Assembly (NCBI RefSeq): GCF_014253065.1
Contig: NZ_JACLZK010000002.1
Span: 434,001 to 498,000 of the forward strand
Length of the DNA: 64,000 nucleotides
Source: Campylobacter massiliensis
GTDB taxonomy: Bacteria > Campylobacterota > Campylobacteria > Campylobacterales > Campylobacteraceae
Reading direction: 5' to 3'
Positions within the stretch are counted from its first letter, which is position 1. Every line of letters begins with the position of its first letter. The position numbers and the translations under genes were made by a program. The notes under the pieces are model-generated. The model ran no database searches, was not told the origin of the DNA, and saw only the letters and a list, made by a program, of their open reading frames with translations. This document shows positions 34,542 through 43,245 of this stretch, in pieces.

Positions 34542-35315
34542 ATGCAATTTTCAAAAATACTTCTGGGCGCGCTTTTGGCTACCGGCCTGTATGCTAGCGA
34601 CAAAACTATCACCGTAGGCGCATCTCCAGTGCCGCACGCAGAGATCTTAGAAGAGGTCGTAAAGCCGATCCTAGAAAAAGAAGGCTACAAGCTCGACGTC
34701 AAAATCTTTAACGACTACGTGATCCCAAACCTCGCCGTCGAAAACGGCGAACTCGACGCCAACTACTTCCAAGGCCTACCGTATATGAAGTCGTTTAACA
34801 AGGACAAAGGCACTCACATCGTGCCGACCGCGGGCGTACACATCGAGCCTATGGGCGCGTATTCTAAAAAGATAAAAAGCCTAGACGAGCTAAAAGACGG
34901 CGACATCATCGCTATCTCAAACAATGCCGCAGACTCGACGCGCTCGATAAATTTACTCGAAAAAGCCGGCATAGTAAAGGTTAAAGAGGGCGAATACAAA
35001 TCTCCGCTAGATATCACGGAAAATCCGAAAAATCTCAAATTTAAAGAGATGGAGTCCGCGCAGACGCCCCGCTCTCTCGACGACGTCGCGCTAGCATTTA
35101 TCAACGTAAACTACGCCCTAGACGTAGGCCTCAAACCGACCAAAGACGCGCTAATCCTAGAGGATAAAGATAGCCCGTACACCAACTACGTAGCGACCAA
35201 GGCCGGCAACGAAAATAACCCGAAAATCAAGGCTCTAGATAAAGCGATATTAACTCCCGAGGTTAAAGACTTTATCGTAAAGCGCTACCAAGGCGCGGTG
35301 ATACCAAGCTTCTGA
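34542..35315 (+). CDS. Methionine-binding-like protein MetQ, copy 2
   Basis: A 257-residue paralogue of the preceding gene, with signal peptide (cleavage near GLYAS) and the TVGASPVPHAEILEEVVKPIL core, GELDANYFQGLPYM and PRSLDDVALAFINVNYAL. No lipobox. It lies 152 bp after copy 1 with a hairpin between and an AAAAAAGGAAT site before the ATG. In C. jejuni three comparable genes lie together with metNI (from memory: Cj0770c-Cj0774c); specialisation for different amino acids or methionine derivatives is possible but not visible. Confidence 0.9.
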   Translation: MQFSKILLGALLATGLYASDKTITVGASPVPHAEILEEVVKPILEKEGYKLDVKIFNDYVIPNLAVENGELDANYFQGLPYMKSFNKDKGTHIVPTAGVHIEPMGAYSKKIKSLDELKDGDIIAISNNAADSTRSINLLEKAGIVKVKEGEYKSPLDITENPKNLKFKEMESAQTPRSLDDVALAFINVNYALDVGLKPTKDALILEDKDSPYTNYVATKAGNENNPKIKALDKAILTPEVKDFIVKRYQGAVIPSF

Positions 35316-35444
35316 TCGCATCAAATTTGACCGATTTGCCATCGTAAAAATTACTTTAAAAATCGCAATAGGCGCTTTTTGCTTAAATTTTACGGCTCAA
35401 ATTTGACGAAAAACCGAAAATAGTCGAGAAAAATCTCCAAAAAC

Positions 35445-35486
35445 AAAACGGCGTAAAAGCTTTTACCTTTTTAGCGCCGTTTTTTA
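35445..35486 (+). repeat. 42-bp hairpin repeat, copy 2 (upstream of metQ3)
   Basis: Base-for-base the same as 34483-34524, with arms at 35445-35453 and 35475-35483 and a following T-run. It sits at the same place relative to the ATG of metQ3 as copy 1 does to metQ2, so gene and leader probably duplicated together. Confidence 0.85.
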
Positions 35487-35506
35487 AAATAAAAAAGGAA
35501 AATATA

Positions 35507-36286
35507 ATGAAAGTTTTTAAAATTTTAGCAAGTTTGGCGCTAGCCTTTAACCTCTATGCAGCAGATAAAGATCACACTATCGTAATAGCCGTCTCGCCGG
35601 TACCTCACGCAGAGATCATGGAGTTTATCAAACCCGTCTTAGCAAAAGAGGGCTACGATCTAGTCATCAAAGAGATAAATGACTACTCGATCCCGAATTT
35701 AGCGACGCAAGACGGCGATTTGGACGCGAATTTCTTTCAACACTGGCCGTATCTAAAAAATCACAATGAAACAAAAGGCACGACCCTGATAACCGCTGCG
35801 GCAATACATCTTGAGCCGCTGGGCTTTTACTCAAAAAAGATAAAGAGCCTAAGCGAGCTAAAAGACGGCGCTAAAGTCGCGATCGCCTACGACCCGACTA
35901 ACGGCAACAGAGCGTTAAATATCCTGCAAAAAGCGGGCCTCATCGAGCTAGATAAAAGCGCTGAGCTAGCCACGCCAAAAGACATCGTGAAAAATCCAAA
36001 GCGCCTAAATTTCGTCGAGCTTGAGGGCGCGCAGATACCCCGTACGCTAGACGAAGTCGATCTTGCTGCTATAAGCACGAATTTCGTCCTTGATATCGGC
36101 ATGAATCCTAAAAAAGACTCGCTAGCTATCGAAGGTACCGAAAGCCCGTACGCCAACATCATCGCGGTCAAAGCAGGCAATGAAAATAGCCCGAAAATCA
36201 AAGCCCTCGTTAAAGCCGCAACCAGCCCCGAGACGAAGGAATTTATCCTAAAAAGATATGACGGAGCGATCCTGCCGGTGTTTTGA
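35507..36286 (+). CDS. Methionine-binding-like protein MetQ, copy 3
   Basis: A 259-residue NlpA/MetQ-family protein with signal peptide (cleavage near NLYAA), the AVSPVPHAEIMEFIKPVL core, DLDANFFQHWPYL and PRTLDEVDLAAISTNFVL. It is the most divergent of the three in the N-terminal half. No lipobox. An AAAAAAGGAAAAT site follows the 42-bp hairpin. Whether it serves methionine or another ligand cannot be told from the sequence. Confidence 0.9.
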   Translation: MKVFKILASLALAFNLYAADKDHTIVIAVSPVPHAEIMEFIKPVLAKEGYDLVIKEINDYSIPNLATQDGDLDANFFQHWPYLKNHNETKGTTLITAAAIHLEPLGFYSKKIKSLSELKDGAKVAIAYDPTNGNRALNILQKAGLIELDKSAELATPKDIVKNPKRLNFVELEGAQIPRTLDEVDLAAISTNFVLDIGMNPKKDSLAIEGTESPYANIIAVKAGNENSPKIKALVKAATSPETKEFILKRYDGAILPVF

Positions 36287-36655
36287 TTACGCGCCGCTTG
36301 CGTTTTAGCGCAGACCGAAAGCTTTTTGGCCGATTTTAAAGTCGGTCGATAAAATTTGAGTCAAATTTGGGTTTTATCGTCAAATTTGACTCTCAAACTG
36401 ACGCGGTTAAATTTAGAACTCAAATTTGACCGCAACTCATTTTTTTAACTCGACAATCCTCCACAAAACCTTATCAAGGAGCGGGTAAAACCCAAATCTT
36501 TATCTTCTAAATTTATCCTGCAAGCAAATTTAAAACTCGCCCGAAATTCCGTCAAATTTAATCGCCATAGACAGCCCTAACCCCAAATTACGCCCGCCTA
36601 AAGCTAAAATTTACCGTAGTTTGCTAAAATCATAATTTTAAATTTAAGGAGAAAA
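36287..36655. other. Gene-free stretch rich in AAATTTGA repeats
   Basis: 369 bp between metQ3 and dedA. It contains a perfect 12-bp inverted repeat GAGTCAAATTTG/CAAATTTGACTC (36358-36369 with 36381-36392) and several more AAATTTGA copies in both orientations. No open frame with a ribosome binding site was found. The dedA promoter probably lies at its right end (TAAAAT/CATAAT near 36624-36635). Confidence 0.5.
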
Positions 36656-37282
36656 ATGCTAGGCGATTTTATAAATTTTATCGTCCAAACCGTCGGTGAG
36701 TGGGGATATGCGGGCATATTTTTGATGATGTTTTTAGAAAGTTCGTTTTTCCCGTTTCCAAGCGAAGTGGCGATGATACCCGCGGGCTACCTCGCACACC
36801 AAGGACAGATGAGCCTAGTGCTAGCGTGGTGCGCGGGTACGGCGGGCAGCCTCGCAGGAGCAGTGTTTAACTACTATCTATGCTACTTTTTTGGGCGCGA
36901 GCTCGTGCTAAAATACGGCAAATACGTCGGCATCACAAAGGTAAAAATGCGCAAATTTGAGGCCTTTTTCAAAAGGCACGGCGAGATTTCGACATTTAAC
37001 TGCCGCCTGATCCCGGGCATCCGCCAGTACATCAGCCTGCCTGCGGGCCTTGCCAAGATGAATCTTTTTAAATTTAGCCTCTACACGACTCTTGGTGCGG
37101 GCATCTGGGTCGCCATATTGCTAGCAGTGGGCTGGTATCTGGGCAAAAACTACGACAAGAGCGCGTTTAGCCACATCGTGGTCGCCCTGCTCGCCGCCGT
37201 CGGCCTGCTCACTGCGCTTTATATTTTTTACGTAAGACGCCTAAGTAAAAAATCAAAAATCGGCACAAGAGAGCTAGAATAA
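36656..37282 (+). CDS. DedA-family membrane protein
   Basis: A 208-residue inner-membrane protein of the DedA/SNARE-associated superfamily; members act as proton-driven lipid (undecaprenyl-phosphate or other phospholipid) transporters. It shows [19 protein letters not shown] near the N-terminus, the acidic and arginine residues of the reentrant region, and the [18 protein letters not shown] segment typical of DedA. The ATG follows AAGGAG. It is monocistronic. Confidence 0.9.
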   Translation: MLGDFINFIVQTVGEWGYAGIFLMMFLESSFFPFPSEVAMIPAGYLAHQGQMSLVLAWCAGTAGSLAGAVFNYYLCYFFGRELVLKYGKYVGITKVKMRKFEAFFKRHGEISTFNCRLIPGIRQYISLPAGLAKMNLFKFSLYTTLGAGIWVAILLAVGWYLGKNYDKSAFSHIVVALLAAVGLLTALYIFYVRRLSKKSKIGTRELE

Positions 37283-37494
37283 ACTGCCGAGTAAACCAGC
37301 TGGTAAAGCCGAAATTAAAATTTGGCTTTGCTTTGCGGGATTTATCGCAAGCCATCGCTACGCCAAAATACATCAAGAGTTTTACTAAAATTTTAACTTC
37401 TCGGCTATTAATCAAAAAGTAGCAGAGCGGTTTTCTATCCCTCAAATTTACAAAAAATAGCGTTTTTTAGAGACTGTATAAAAAGTTTATGCGT
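37283..37494. other. Intergenic region with a weak terminator-like hairpin
   Basis: AAAGCC (37305-37310) pairs with GGCTTT (37324-37329) around an inner AAATT/AATTT, but no clear T-run follows. A 78-codon minus-strand frame here has no ribosome binding site and is not accepted as a gene. Confidence 0.4.
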
Positions 37495-38154
37495 TTAAAT
37501 TTTACGCCTTAAGGCAATAAATTTGATTACTTTTAAAGCTTCTTTGGTGAAATTAAAAAATGAAAATTTAGCCATTTTTGCGTCTTTATTTTTCAAATAA
37601 TACCCGCGCAAATCAAGCGCTAAAAGCGCAACAAGGGAAGGAAACATGTAGATGTTTATTGCGATAAGCACGATACGAAGCGCAACGGTATGCTGTAAAA
37701 TAGCTTGTAAATTTAAGCTATTTTCGATGCTGATATAATAAACGCCGATCACTGCAAAAAGCGCGGCGATGCGTAAAATTTTAGATACGATTTCGTTGCC
37801 GAGTTTTGAGATATTTTCACTAACGGCTAGCGATAAAAACAACCAGCAAAGTATCCAAATAAGCGCAAAAACCGCGTCTAAAAATAAATTTTCATCGTAA
37901 CGCTCGCGTACGACTATAGCAAAAGCGGGCGAAAAAATCAGGCTCAAAACGAACCAAAAAAGCGAGCGAAACGCAAGCAGGACAAAGCACGCGTAGACAA
38001 AAGCGCTAGAGGCAAATAAAAGCCACTCGACCCTAAAAACGAGTGCGAGCACATAAATGCCGACGCAAAGCACAAATAGGCCGCAAAAGAGCGAATAATA
38101 GCCCTCAAGCAGCCTCGTAGCCTTTAAATTTATATTTTCAAAAAAGTTTAGCAC
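37495..38154 (-). CDS. Hypothetical multi-spanning membrane protein
   Basis: A 219-residue protein with about six hydrophobic segments, ending in a basic tail (VIKFIALRRKI). I do not recognise the family. The start is probably GTG at 38154, which gives MLNFFENINLK; no clear ribosome binding site precedes it, so translation may be coupled to mog, whose stop lies 7 bp upstream. It is last in the minus-strand run from the COG3400 gene downwards. Confidence 0.7.
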   Translation of the reverse strand: MLNFFENINLKATRLLEGYYSLFCGLFVLCVGIYVLALVFRVEWLLFASSAFVYACFVLLAFRSLFWFVLSLIFSPAFAIVVRERYDENLFLDAVFALIWILCWLFLSLAVSENISKLGNEIVSKILRIAALFAVIGVYYISIENSLNLQAILQHTVALRIVLIAINIYMFPSLVALLALDLRGYYLKNKDAKMAKFSFFNFTKEALKVIKFIALRRKI

Positions 38155-38161
38155 GCGTGGA

Positions 38162-38701
38162 TTATGAAATTTTCTTTTGTTTCGGGCGAAAGACCTTCAT
38201 CACGCTCTCATCCGTCTCTATAAATGCGCCGCCGATCAGGTCGATGCAGTACGGGATCGCAGGAAATACGGGCTCTAGGCACTCTCTGATCGCCTTTGGC
38301 TGGCCGGGTAAATTTACGATGAGCGCGTGCCCTCTGATACCGGCCGTTTGGCGCGATAGGATCGCTGTGGGGACGTATTTTAGGCTAGCTGCGCGCATTA
38401 GCTCGCCAAAGCCGGGCATCATCTTTTCGCACACGGCTTCGGTTGCCTCAGGCGTCACGTCGCGAGGAGCCGGTCCCGTGCCGCCCGTAGTTAGCACTAA
38501 ATCGCAGCCTAGCACGTCTATCATGTATTTTAGGCGCTCTTTTATAAGCTCGATCTCATCGGGAATCACCTCGTAAAAATACTCGCGCTCGCTCGTTATC
38601 CAGCCATCCAAAACCTCTTTTATCGCCGCGCCCGATAGATCGTCGTATTTACCCTCGCTAGCGCGGTCGCTCAGCGTCAAAATGCCTATTTTCGCTTTCA
38701 T
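38162..38701 (-). CDS. mog: Molybdopterin adenylyltransferase Mog
   Basis: Adenylates molybdopterin before molybdate insertion in molybdenum-cofactor synthesis. The 179-residue protein has the GILTLSDRASEGKYDDLSG N-terminus, the LVLTTGGTGPAPRDVTPEAT motif that binds the pterin, and LPGQPKAIRECLEPVFPAIPYCIDLIGG at the C-terminus. ATG at 38701 follows AAGGAG. It lies 15 bp below the FtsH-like gene, a neighbour with no obvious functional link. Confidence 0.95.
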   Translation of the reverse strand: MKAKIGILTLSDRASEGKYDDLSGAAIKEVLDGWITSEREYFYEVIPDEIELIKERLKYMIDVLGCDLVLTTGGTGPAPRDVTPEATEAVCEKMMPGFGELMRAASLKYVPTAILSRQTAGIRGHALIVNLPGQPKAIRECLEPVFPAIPYCIDLIGGAFIETDESVMKVFRPKQKKIS

Positions 38702-38716
38702 TTTTTCTCCTTAAAT

Positions 38717-40384
38717 TTAGTTGTAATACTCTTTGATAATTTTGCCCAGCGCGTCTTTATCGATACTCTCAAAAATCTCGATATGCTCGCTGATGCGCTC
38801 TAGCTGAGTTTTCATACCGGCTAAAAACGTTCCGACCTCGGCGTACGCCTCTTGCAGTAGCTCCTCGGCCTCCGCCGCGCTTGGCGTAAAGGTATGCCCC
38901 ATGCCGTACTCAAAGACCATATTTTGCGCGATTTCGCGGGCTTTTTGGATGTCGACGTTGGAGTTTGAAAAGGTATCGTCTTTGACCATCTTTAGCGCGC
39001 TCATACCAGCCAAACAGACCTTGATACGCGCAAACATCTGCGAGCGCGACTCTATCTCTCGCTCCGGACGCATAAACTGCTCCTCAACGAGCGAAATTTT
39101 TTCAAATTCTATCCCGAACCAATACGCCGCCAAGGCCTTTGCGCCCTGATAGAGCGCTTGGATGCGCTTTTCCTCGTCGTTGTAGCTTAAAATCCTCTTT
39201 TTTCCGAGCAGGACTTTGTTTAAAACGCTTTCAAAATCGCTAAATTCGATTATCTCGCCGTCGCGTCTTAGCGCATTTATCGCGGCTTCGTTTACGAGCG
39301 TAGAAAGCGCCGCCCCGCTAAAACCGACGCTGATACGCGCCACGTCCTGCGCCTCTACGCTCGTGTTTTTGTCTTTTAGATAGGATTTTAAAATCTCGAC
39401 TCTATCGGCAAAATCAGGCATCGAAAGAAAAATTCGTCTATCAAATCGCCCCGAGCGCAGCAGCGCCTCATCTATCATCTCGATACGGTTAGTTGCAGCG
39501 ATCACGATGACGCCCGAGTTATCCTCAAAGCCGTCCATCTCGGTCAGTAGCTGATTTAGCGTGGCCTCGCGCTCGTCGTTTCGGTTGCCGCCGCGCACCT
39601 TACCAACGGCGTCGATCTCGTCGATAAAGATGATGGACGGCGCATAGGCTTTAGCCTTTAAAAACAACTCATGCACGCGTTTTGCGCCCATACCGACGTA
39701 AATTTGCACGAAACTAGCTCCGCTTTGGTAAAAAAACGGCACTCCCGCCTCGCCCGCGACGGCCTTTGCCACTAGCGTCTTGCCTACGCCCGGAGGCCCG
39801 ACCATCAGCACGCCTTTTGGCATTTTGATGCCGAATTTTTTATATTTCGTCGGATTTTTTAGAAAATCCACGATCTCACTTAGCTCAAATTTGACGTCCT
39901 TTATGCCCGCTACGTCGTCAAATTTGACGTTTGAGATAGCAGGAGCAACCGAGCTAGCGGCGATATTTTCATACTCATAGACGTTTGCTTTTTGATTTTC
40001 GTTTTGAGCGGCGAGTCTTTGTTTTTTAAGCCTCGCATAAACCGCAAGCCCCGCAAAACAGATAGCAAGTAGCGCTAGCACGGCTAAAATTTCATCCAGC
40101 ACGGGCGTCTCTTTTTTTAGATCGACGGGGACTTTTTGCACCAGAGCGCGCATATCCACGCCGTCTTTTACGATGATATATTTGTTGCCGCCCTTAGTCG
40201 TGAGTTCCAGCTCGCCGCCGTTTACGGTCGCGCTTGCGATCATGTCGCCCTCTAGCAGCTTTTCATAGCTTTCGTACATTATGTTTTTGGGTTGATTTCT
40301 GCCTACCGCAACGGCTAGCAAAACCGCCAAAATAGCCGTCAAAATCACGATGATCTTTTGTTTATTTAGCTTAAATTTGTGCAT
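38717..40384 (-). CDS. FtsH-like AAA+ ATPase lacking the protease zinc motif
   Basis: A 555-residue inner-membrane AAA+ protein with FtsH architecture: two N-terminal membrane segments (about 11-27 and 97-116) around a short periplasmic part, Walker A GPPGVGKT (196-203), Walker [11 protein letters not shown] (251-260), second region of homology ending SGRFDRR, and a helical C-terminal domain aligned to the FtsH peptidase. Where FtsH has HEAGH, this protein reads YQGAK (412-416), losing both zinc-binding His and the catalytic Glu. It should be an ATP-driven unfoldase or chaperone rather than a protease. It overlaps mtaB by 14 bp. Confidence 0.88.
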   Translation of the reverse strand: MHKFKLNKQKIIVILTAILAVLLAVAVGRNQPKNIMYESYEKLLEGDMIASATVNGGELELTTKGGNKYIIVKDGVDMRALVQKVPVDLKKETPVLDEILAVLALLAICFAGLAVYARLKKQRLAAQNENQKANVYEYENIAASSVAPAISNVKFDDVAGIKDVKFELSEIVDFLKNPTKYKKFGIKMPKGVLMVGPPGVGKTLVAKAVAGEAGVPFFYQSGASFVQIYVGMGAKRVHELFLKAKAYAPSIIFIDEIDAVGKVRGGNRNDEREATLNQLLTEMDGFEDNSGVIVIAATNRIEMIDEALLRSGRFDRRIFLSMPDFADRVEILKSYLKDKNTSVEAQDVARISVGFSGAALSTLVNEAAINALRRDGEIIEFSDFESVLNKVLLGKKRILSYNDEEKRIQALYQGAKALAAYWFGIEFEKISLVEEQFMRPEREIESRSQMFARIKVCLAGMSALKMVKDDTFSNSNVDIQKAREIAQNMVFEYGMGHTFTPSAAEAEELLQEAYAEVGTFLAGMKTQLERISEHIEIFESIDKDALGKIIKEYYN

Positions 40385-41660
40385 AGTCGCCCTCGCTTTT
40401 TACTTCAAATTTATCTATGACCGCCCACTCTTTTAAAATTTGCTTATCCGTTTTGATTTTTACTTTATTATAAAACTGATCGAAACCTTCGTAAAATTCG
40501 CCGTTTAGCTGCTCAACGAGAACGTTTAGGCTCCCGCCTTTTTTGGCGTGCTCTTGTCTAAATTTAAAATTATTTTCCGCTACGATTTGCTTTAAAATTT
40601 TAAGCCTAGCCTTCGCCACATCGCCGCTAACGTCCATTTTCATATCCGCCGAATGCGTGCCTGTGCGCGGCGAATACGCAAAGCAGTGCAGATGCGTGAG
40701 CGGAAATTTTTTAAAATTTACCAGCGCCTCGCTCCAGATCTCTTCGCTCTCGCCCGGATGCCCCACGATATAGTCGGTTCCTAGCGCAAAGCCCATCTCG
40801 CTAAGCTGTAAAAATAGCTCCAAATCCCTAAAGGCCTGATTTCGCCGCCTCATAATGCGCAGCATCGCCTCGCTCGTGTGCTGAAGCGCGATGTGCAGAT
40901 GCCGCTCTAGCCAGCTCTCTTTTAAAATCTCGCGAAAGCTCTCGTCTATCTGGCTAGGCTCTATGCTGCCTAGCCTTATGCGCTTTATGCCGCCTATTTT
41001 ACCGATCCTGCCTAGCAGTCGCCCTAGGCTTGAGCCCGTATCCTTGCCGTAGCTGCCGATGTTTGTACCCGTTAGCACTAGCTCGTTGTAGCCGTTATAG
41101 GCTAAAATTTTAGCCTCGCGCAAGATCGCTTCCTCGTCCATACTGCGCGCCTTGCCGCGAACGGCGGGGATGATACAGTAACTGCACGCAAAGTCGCAGC
41201 CCTCTTGGATCTTGATAAAGGCTTTGGTGTGATTTTCGTAGTTTGTTACGATATTTTTGTCTATGCTTTTTAAATTTCCCAGCTCGAAAAACGGATCTTG
41301 CGACTTTAGCAGCGCGTTTATATCCTCTTTCTTACTCGCGCCTATCACGCCGAAAACCGCGCTTTTGTTAAACAGCTCCTTACCCTTGCTCACCGCGCCG
41401 CAGCCCGTTAGTATCACTCTGGCGCCTCGTTTTTTTATACCGTTTATGTAGCTGCGAGCGCCGCTATCTGCTGAGTTTGTGACCGTGCAGGAGTTTACCA
41501 CCACGATGTCTGCTTCGTTTTCGTCGCTAACTATATCGTAGTCTTTGACGTAGCTTTTCATCAGCTCAGTATCGTAGATGTTCGTGCGACAGCCGAAGGT
41601 TTTAAAAAATACCTTCTCTCGGCGCGGCTCTTGCTGGGTCAAATTTGAGTTAGGCTTCAT
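40371..41660 (-). CDS. mtaB: tRNA t6A37 methylthiotransferase MtaB
   Basis: Radical-SAM enzyme that adds a methylthio group to N6-threonylcarbamoyladenosine at tRNA position 37. The 429-residue protein has the UPF0004 domain with FFKTFGCRTN and VNSCTVTNSAD cysteines, the radical-SAM motif CDFACSYC, and GYNELVLTGTNIGSYGKD. C-terminal TRAM-like strands are present. GCRTN and the radical-SAM context suit MtaB rather than MiaB. It overlaps the genes on both sides (14 and 11 bp). Confidence 0.92.
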   Translation of the reverse strand: MKPNSNLTQQEPRREKVFFKTFGCRTNIYDTELMKSYVKDYDIVSDENEADIVVVNSCTVTNSADSGARSYINGIKKRGARVILTGCGAVSKGKELFNKSAVFGVIGASKKEDINALLKSQDPFFELGNLKSIDKNIVTNYENHTKAFIKIQEGCDFACSYCIIPAVRGKARSMDEEAILREAKILAYNGYNELVLTGTNIGSYGKDTGSSLGRLLGRIGKIGGIKRIRLGSIEPSQIDESFREILKESWLERHLHIALQHTSEAMLRIMRRRNQAFRDLELFLQLSEMGFALGTDYIVGHPGESEEIWSEALVNFKKFPLTHLHCFAYSPRTGTHSADMKMDVSGDVAKARLKILKQIVAENNFKFRQEHAKKGGSLNVLVEQLNGEFYEGFDQFYNKVKIKTDKQILKEWAVIDKFEVKSEGDYAQI

Positions 41661-43245
41661 GCTTATCCTCGCCGCCTTCGCCGATCGGCTTTGACTCGCC
41701 GGCTTTTACGCGCCTATCCATGTATAAAGTCTGCGTCGGATAGGCGATCACGATGTCGTCGTGGCTAGCGATGGCTTCCATGATCTCCGCGCTTATCGTG
41801 CTTCGCAAAGATAGCGTGGCGAAGGTGTTTGCCATATACCAGACCGAAATTTTTACGCCGTAAGGCTCGATAAAGGTAAACACGCGCGGCTCGACGTTTG
41901 GATTTTTGATGCTGTATTGATTTCGCAGCTTGCTCATTTGTTTTTTGGCGATCTCGGTGTAGCCTTTAGAGTATTTTCGCGCGATATCTTTGATGATGTG
42001 AGCGGCTTTTTTGTGATTCGACTCAAAGCTACAAACAACGTCGATACCGTCCCAGACGGTCTTCATGCCGTGGTGCGAGTAGTTTGCGATCAGATCGGTG
42101 AATATATAGTTGTTCGGCACGAATATAATGCGCCCCGCTCTGCGATTTGAGTTTACGGTGACTATCGTGACGTCCTCGTAAATAGTCATCCTAAGCAGCG
42201 AGATATCGATGATGTCGCCCACGACGTCCTCTCCGTCCTTGCGCACCTTGATGCGGTCGCCGACGTGAAAACTACCGCCAAAAACCACCACCGTCCAGCC
42301 GAGCATACTCATAAACATATCTTTCATGGCAATCGCGATACCTGCAGACGCAAAGCCCAGCACCGTGACGAGATAGGTCACGTTTTCGATATAGGCAAAA
42401 AGCAAAATCATGATGATGAGCGTGATGTTTACGAGGTTTATAAATTTGTTTGCCGTATAGAGGCGCTCGTTATCCGTGATCGTCTTTTTGATGATAAATT
42501 TGAACAAAAACGAAAGCCCGATCACGACTACGATAAATATACCGATATCTAGCGCCTTTTTCATCTGCGCTTTGATATCCTCGCTGGTCCGGTTTATCGC
42601 CTCGTTTACGCGCTTTTCATACACTCCGTAGGTTGTTTTTGCGATGTCGGCCGCGGCGTTAAATTCCGCCAGCTCCTGTCTAGCCTCCGCAAGCTCTGCT
42701 TGAAAGCGCGCGTCGTCGCTCAAATTTACGATCTGGGTTAAAATTTGCTCTTTTCTGGCTAGCTCGTCGGTCGTCTTAGAAAGCCCGTCTAGTCGGCGTT
42801 TATACTCGTCTTTTTCGCTTCTTAGCTGCTTTATGTGAGAAAAGCCCGAGATCACGGCGACTGGGTTGGTTATCTTTTGTAAAATTTCTATCTCGGGAGC
42901 CGTTATCATGCTAGAAAACGGCGCTTTTTGAAACTCTCTTAAAAGCTCGATCTGCTCTTTTAGCGTACTTTGTTTTTTTTGTAGCTCGAGTACTTTTTCG
43001 GTATTTTTAGCCTGTTTTTTTATCGCCGCTTCGATTTCATCAAGCTCCGCGCTTAGCTTTTGAAAGGTGTTGTAGTTTGAGTATCGAGTCGCCCAGATGT
43101 TATCGGCTAACTCGTCCTCGATAAGCGACAAAGACGCGTTTAGCTCGGATAGCTGAGCTTCTTTTGTCCCGTTAAAATCGCTAGGTATATCATCTAGCGA
43201 ATAAGCAAAGAGCGCAAAAAATAAAATAAATAAAATTTTTCTCAT
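41650..43245 (-). CDS. MscS-family mechanosensitive channel
   Basis: A 531-residue channel protein protecting against osmotic downshock. A signal peptide (about 1-16) is followed by a periplasmic coiled-coil region rich in Glu/Lys (about 20-200), membrane segments (about 230-300) with the Gly/Ala-rich pore helix YLVTVLGFASAGIAIAMKDM, and the MscS beta-domain (GDRIKVRKDGEDVVGDI). The long periplasmic N-terminus makes it an extended MscS (MscK/YbdG-like class) rather than minimal MscS. It sits in the mtaB-mscS-aroB cluster and overlaps aroB by 4 bp. Confidence 0.92.
   Translation of the reverse strand: MRKILFILFFALFAYSLDDIPSDFNGTKEAQLSELNASLSLIEDELADNIWATRYSNYNTFQKLSAELDEIEAAIKKQAKNTEKVLELQKKQSTLKEQIELLREFQKAPFSSMITAPEIEILQKITNPVAVISGFSHIKQLRSEKDEYKRRLDGLSKTTDELARKEQILTQIVNLSDDARFQAELAEARQELAEFNAAADIAKTTYGVYEKRVNEAINRTSEDIKAQMKKALDIGIFIVVVIGLSFLFKFIIKKTITDNERLYTANKFINLVNITLIIMILLFAYIENVTYLVTVLGFASAGIAIAMKDMFMSMLGWTVVVFGGSFHVGDRIKVRKDGEDVVGDIIDISLLRMTIYEDVTIVTVNSNRRAGRIIFVPNNYIFTDLIANYSHHGMKTVWDGIDVVCSFESNHKKAAHIIKDIARKYSKGYTEIAKKQMSKLRNQYSIKNPNVEPRVFTFIEPYGVKISVWYMANTFATLSLRSTISAEIMEAIASHDDIVIAYPTQTLYMDRRVKAGESKPIGEGGEDKHEA

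Noticed and set aside
37209-37445. A 78-codon minus-strand frame between dedA and the membrane-protein gene
   Set aside because: No ribosome binding site, it overlaps the end of dedA, and composition does not suggest a protein.
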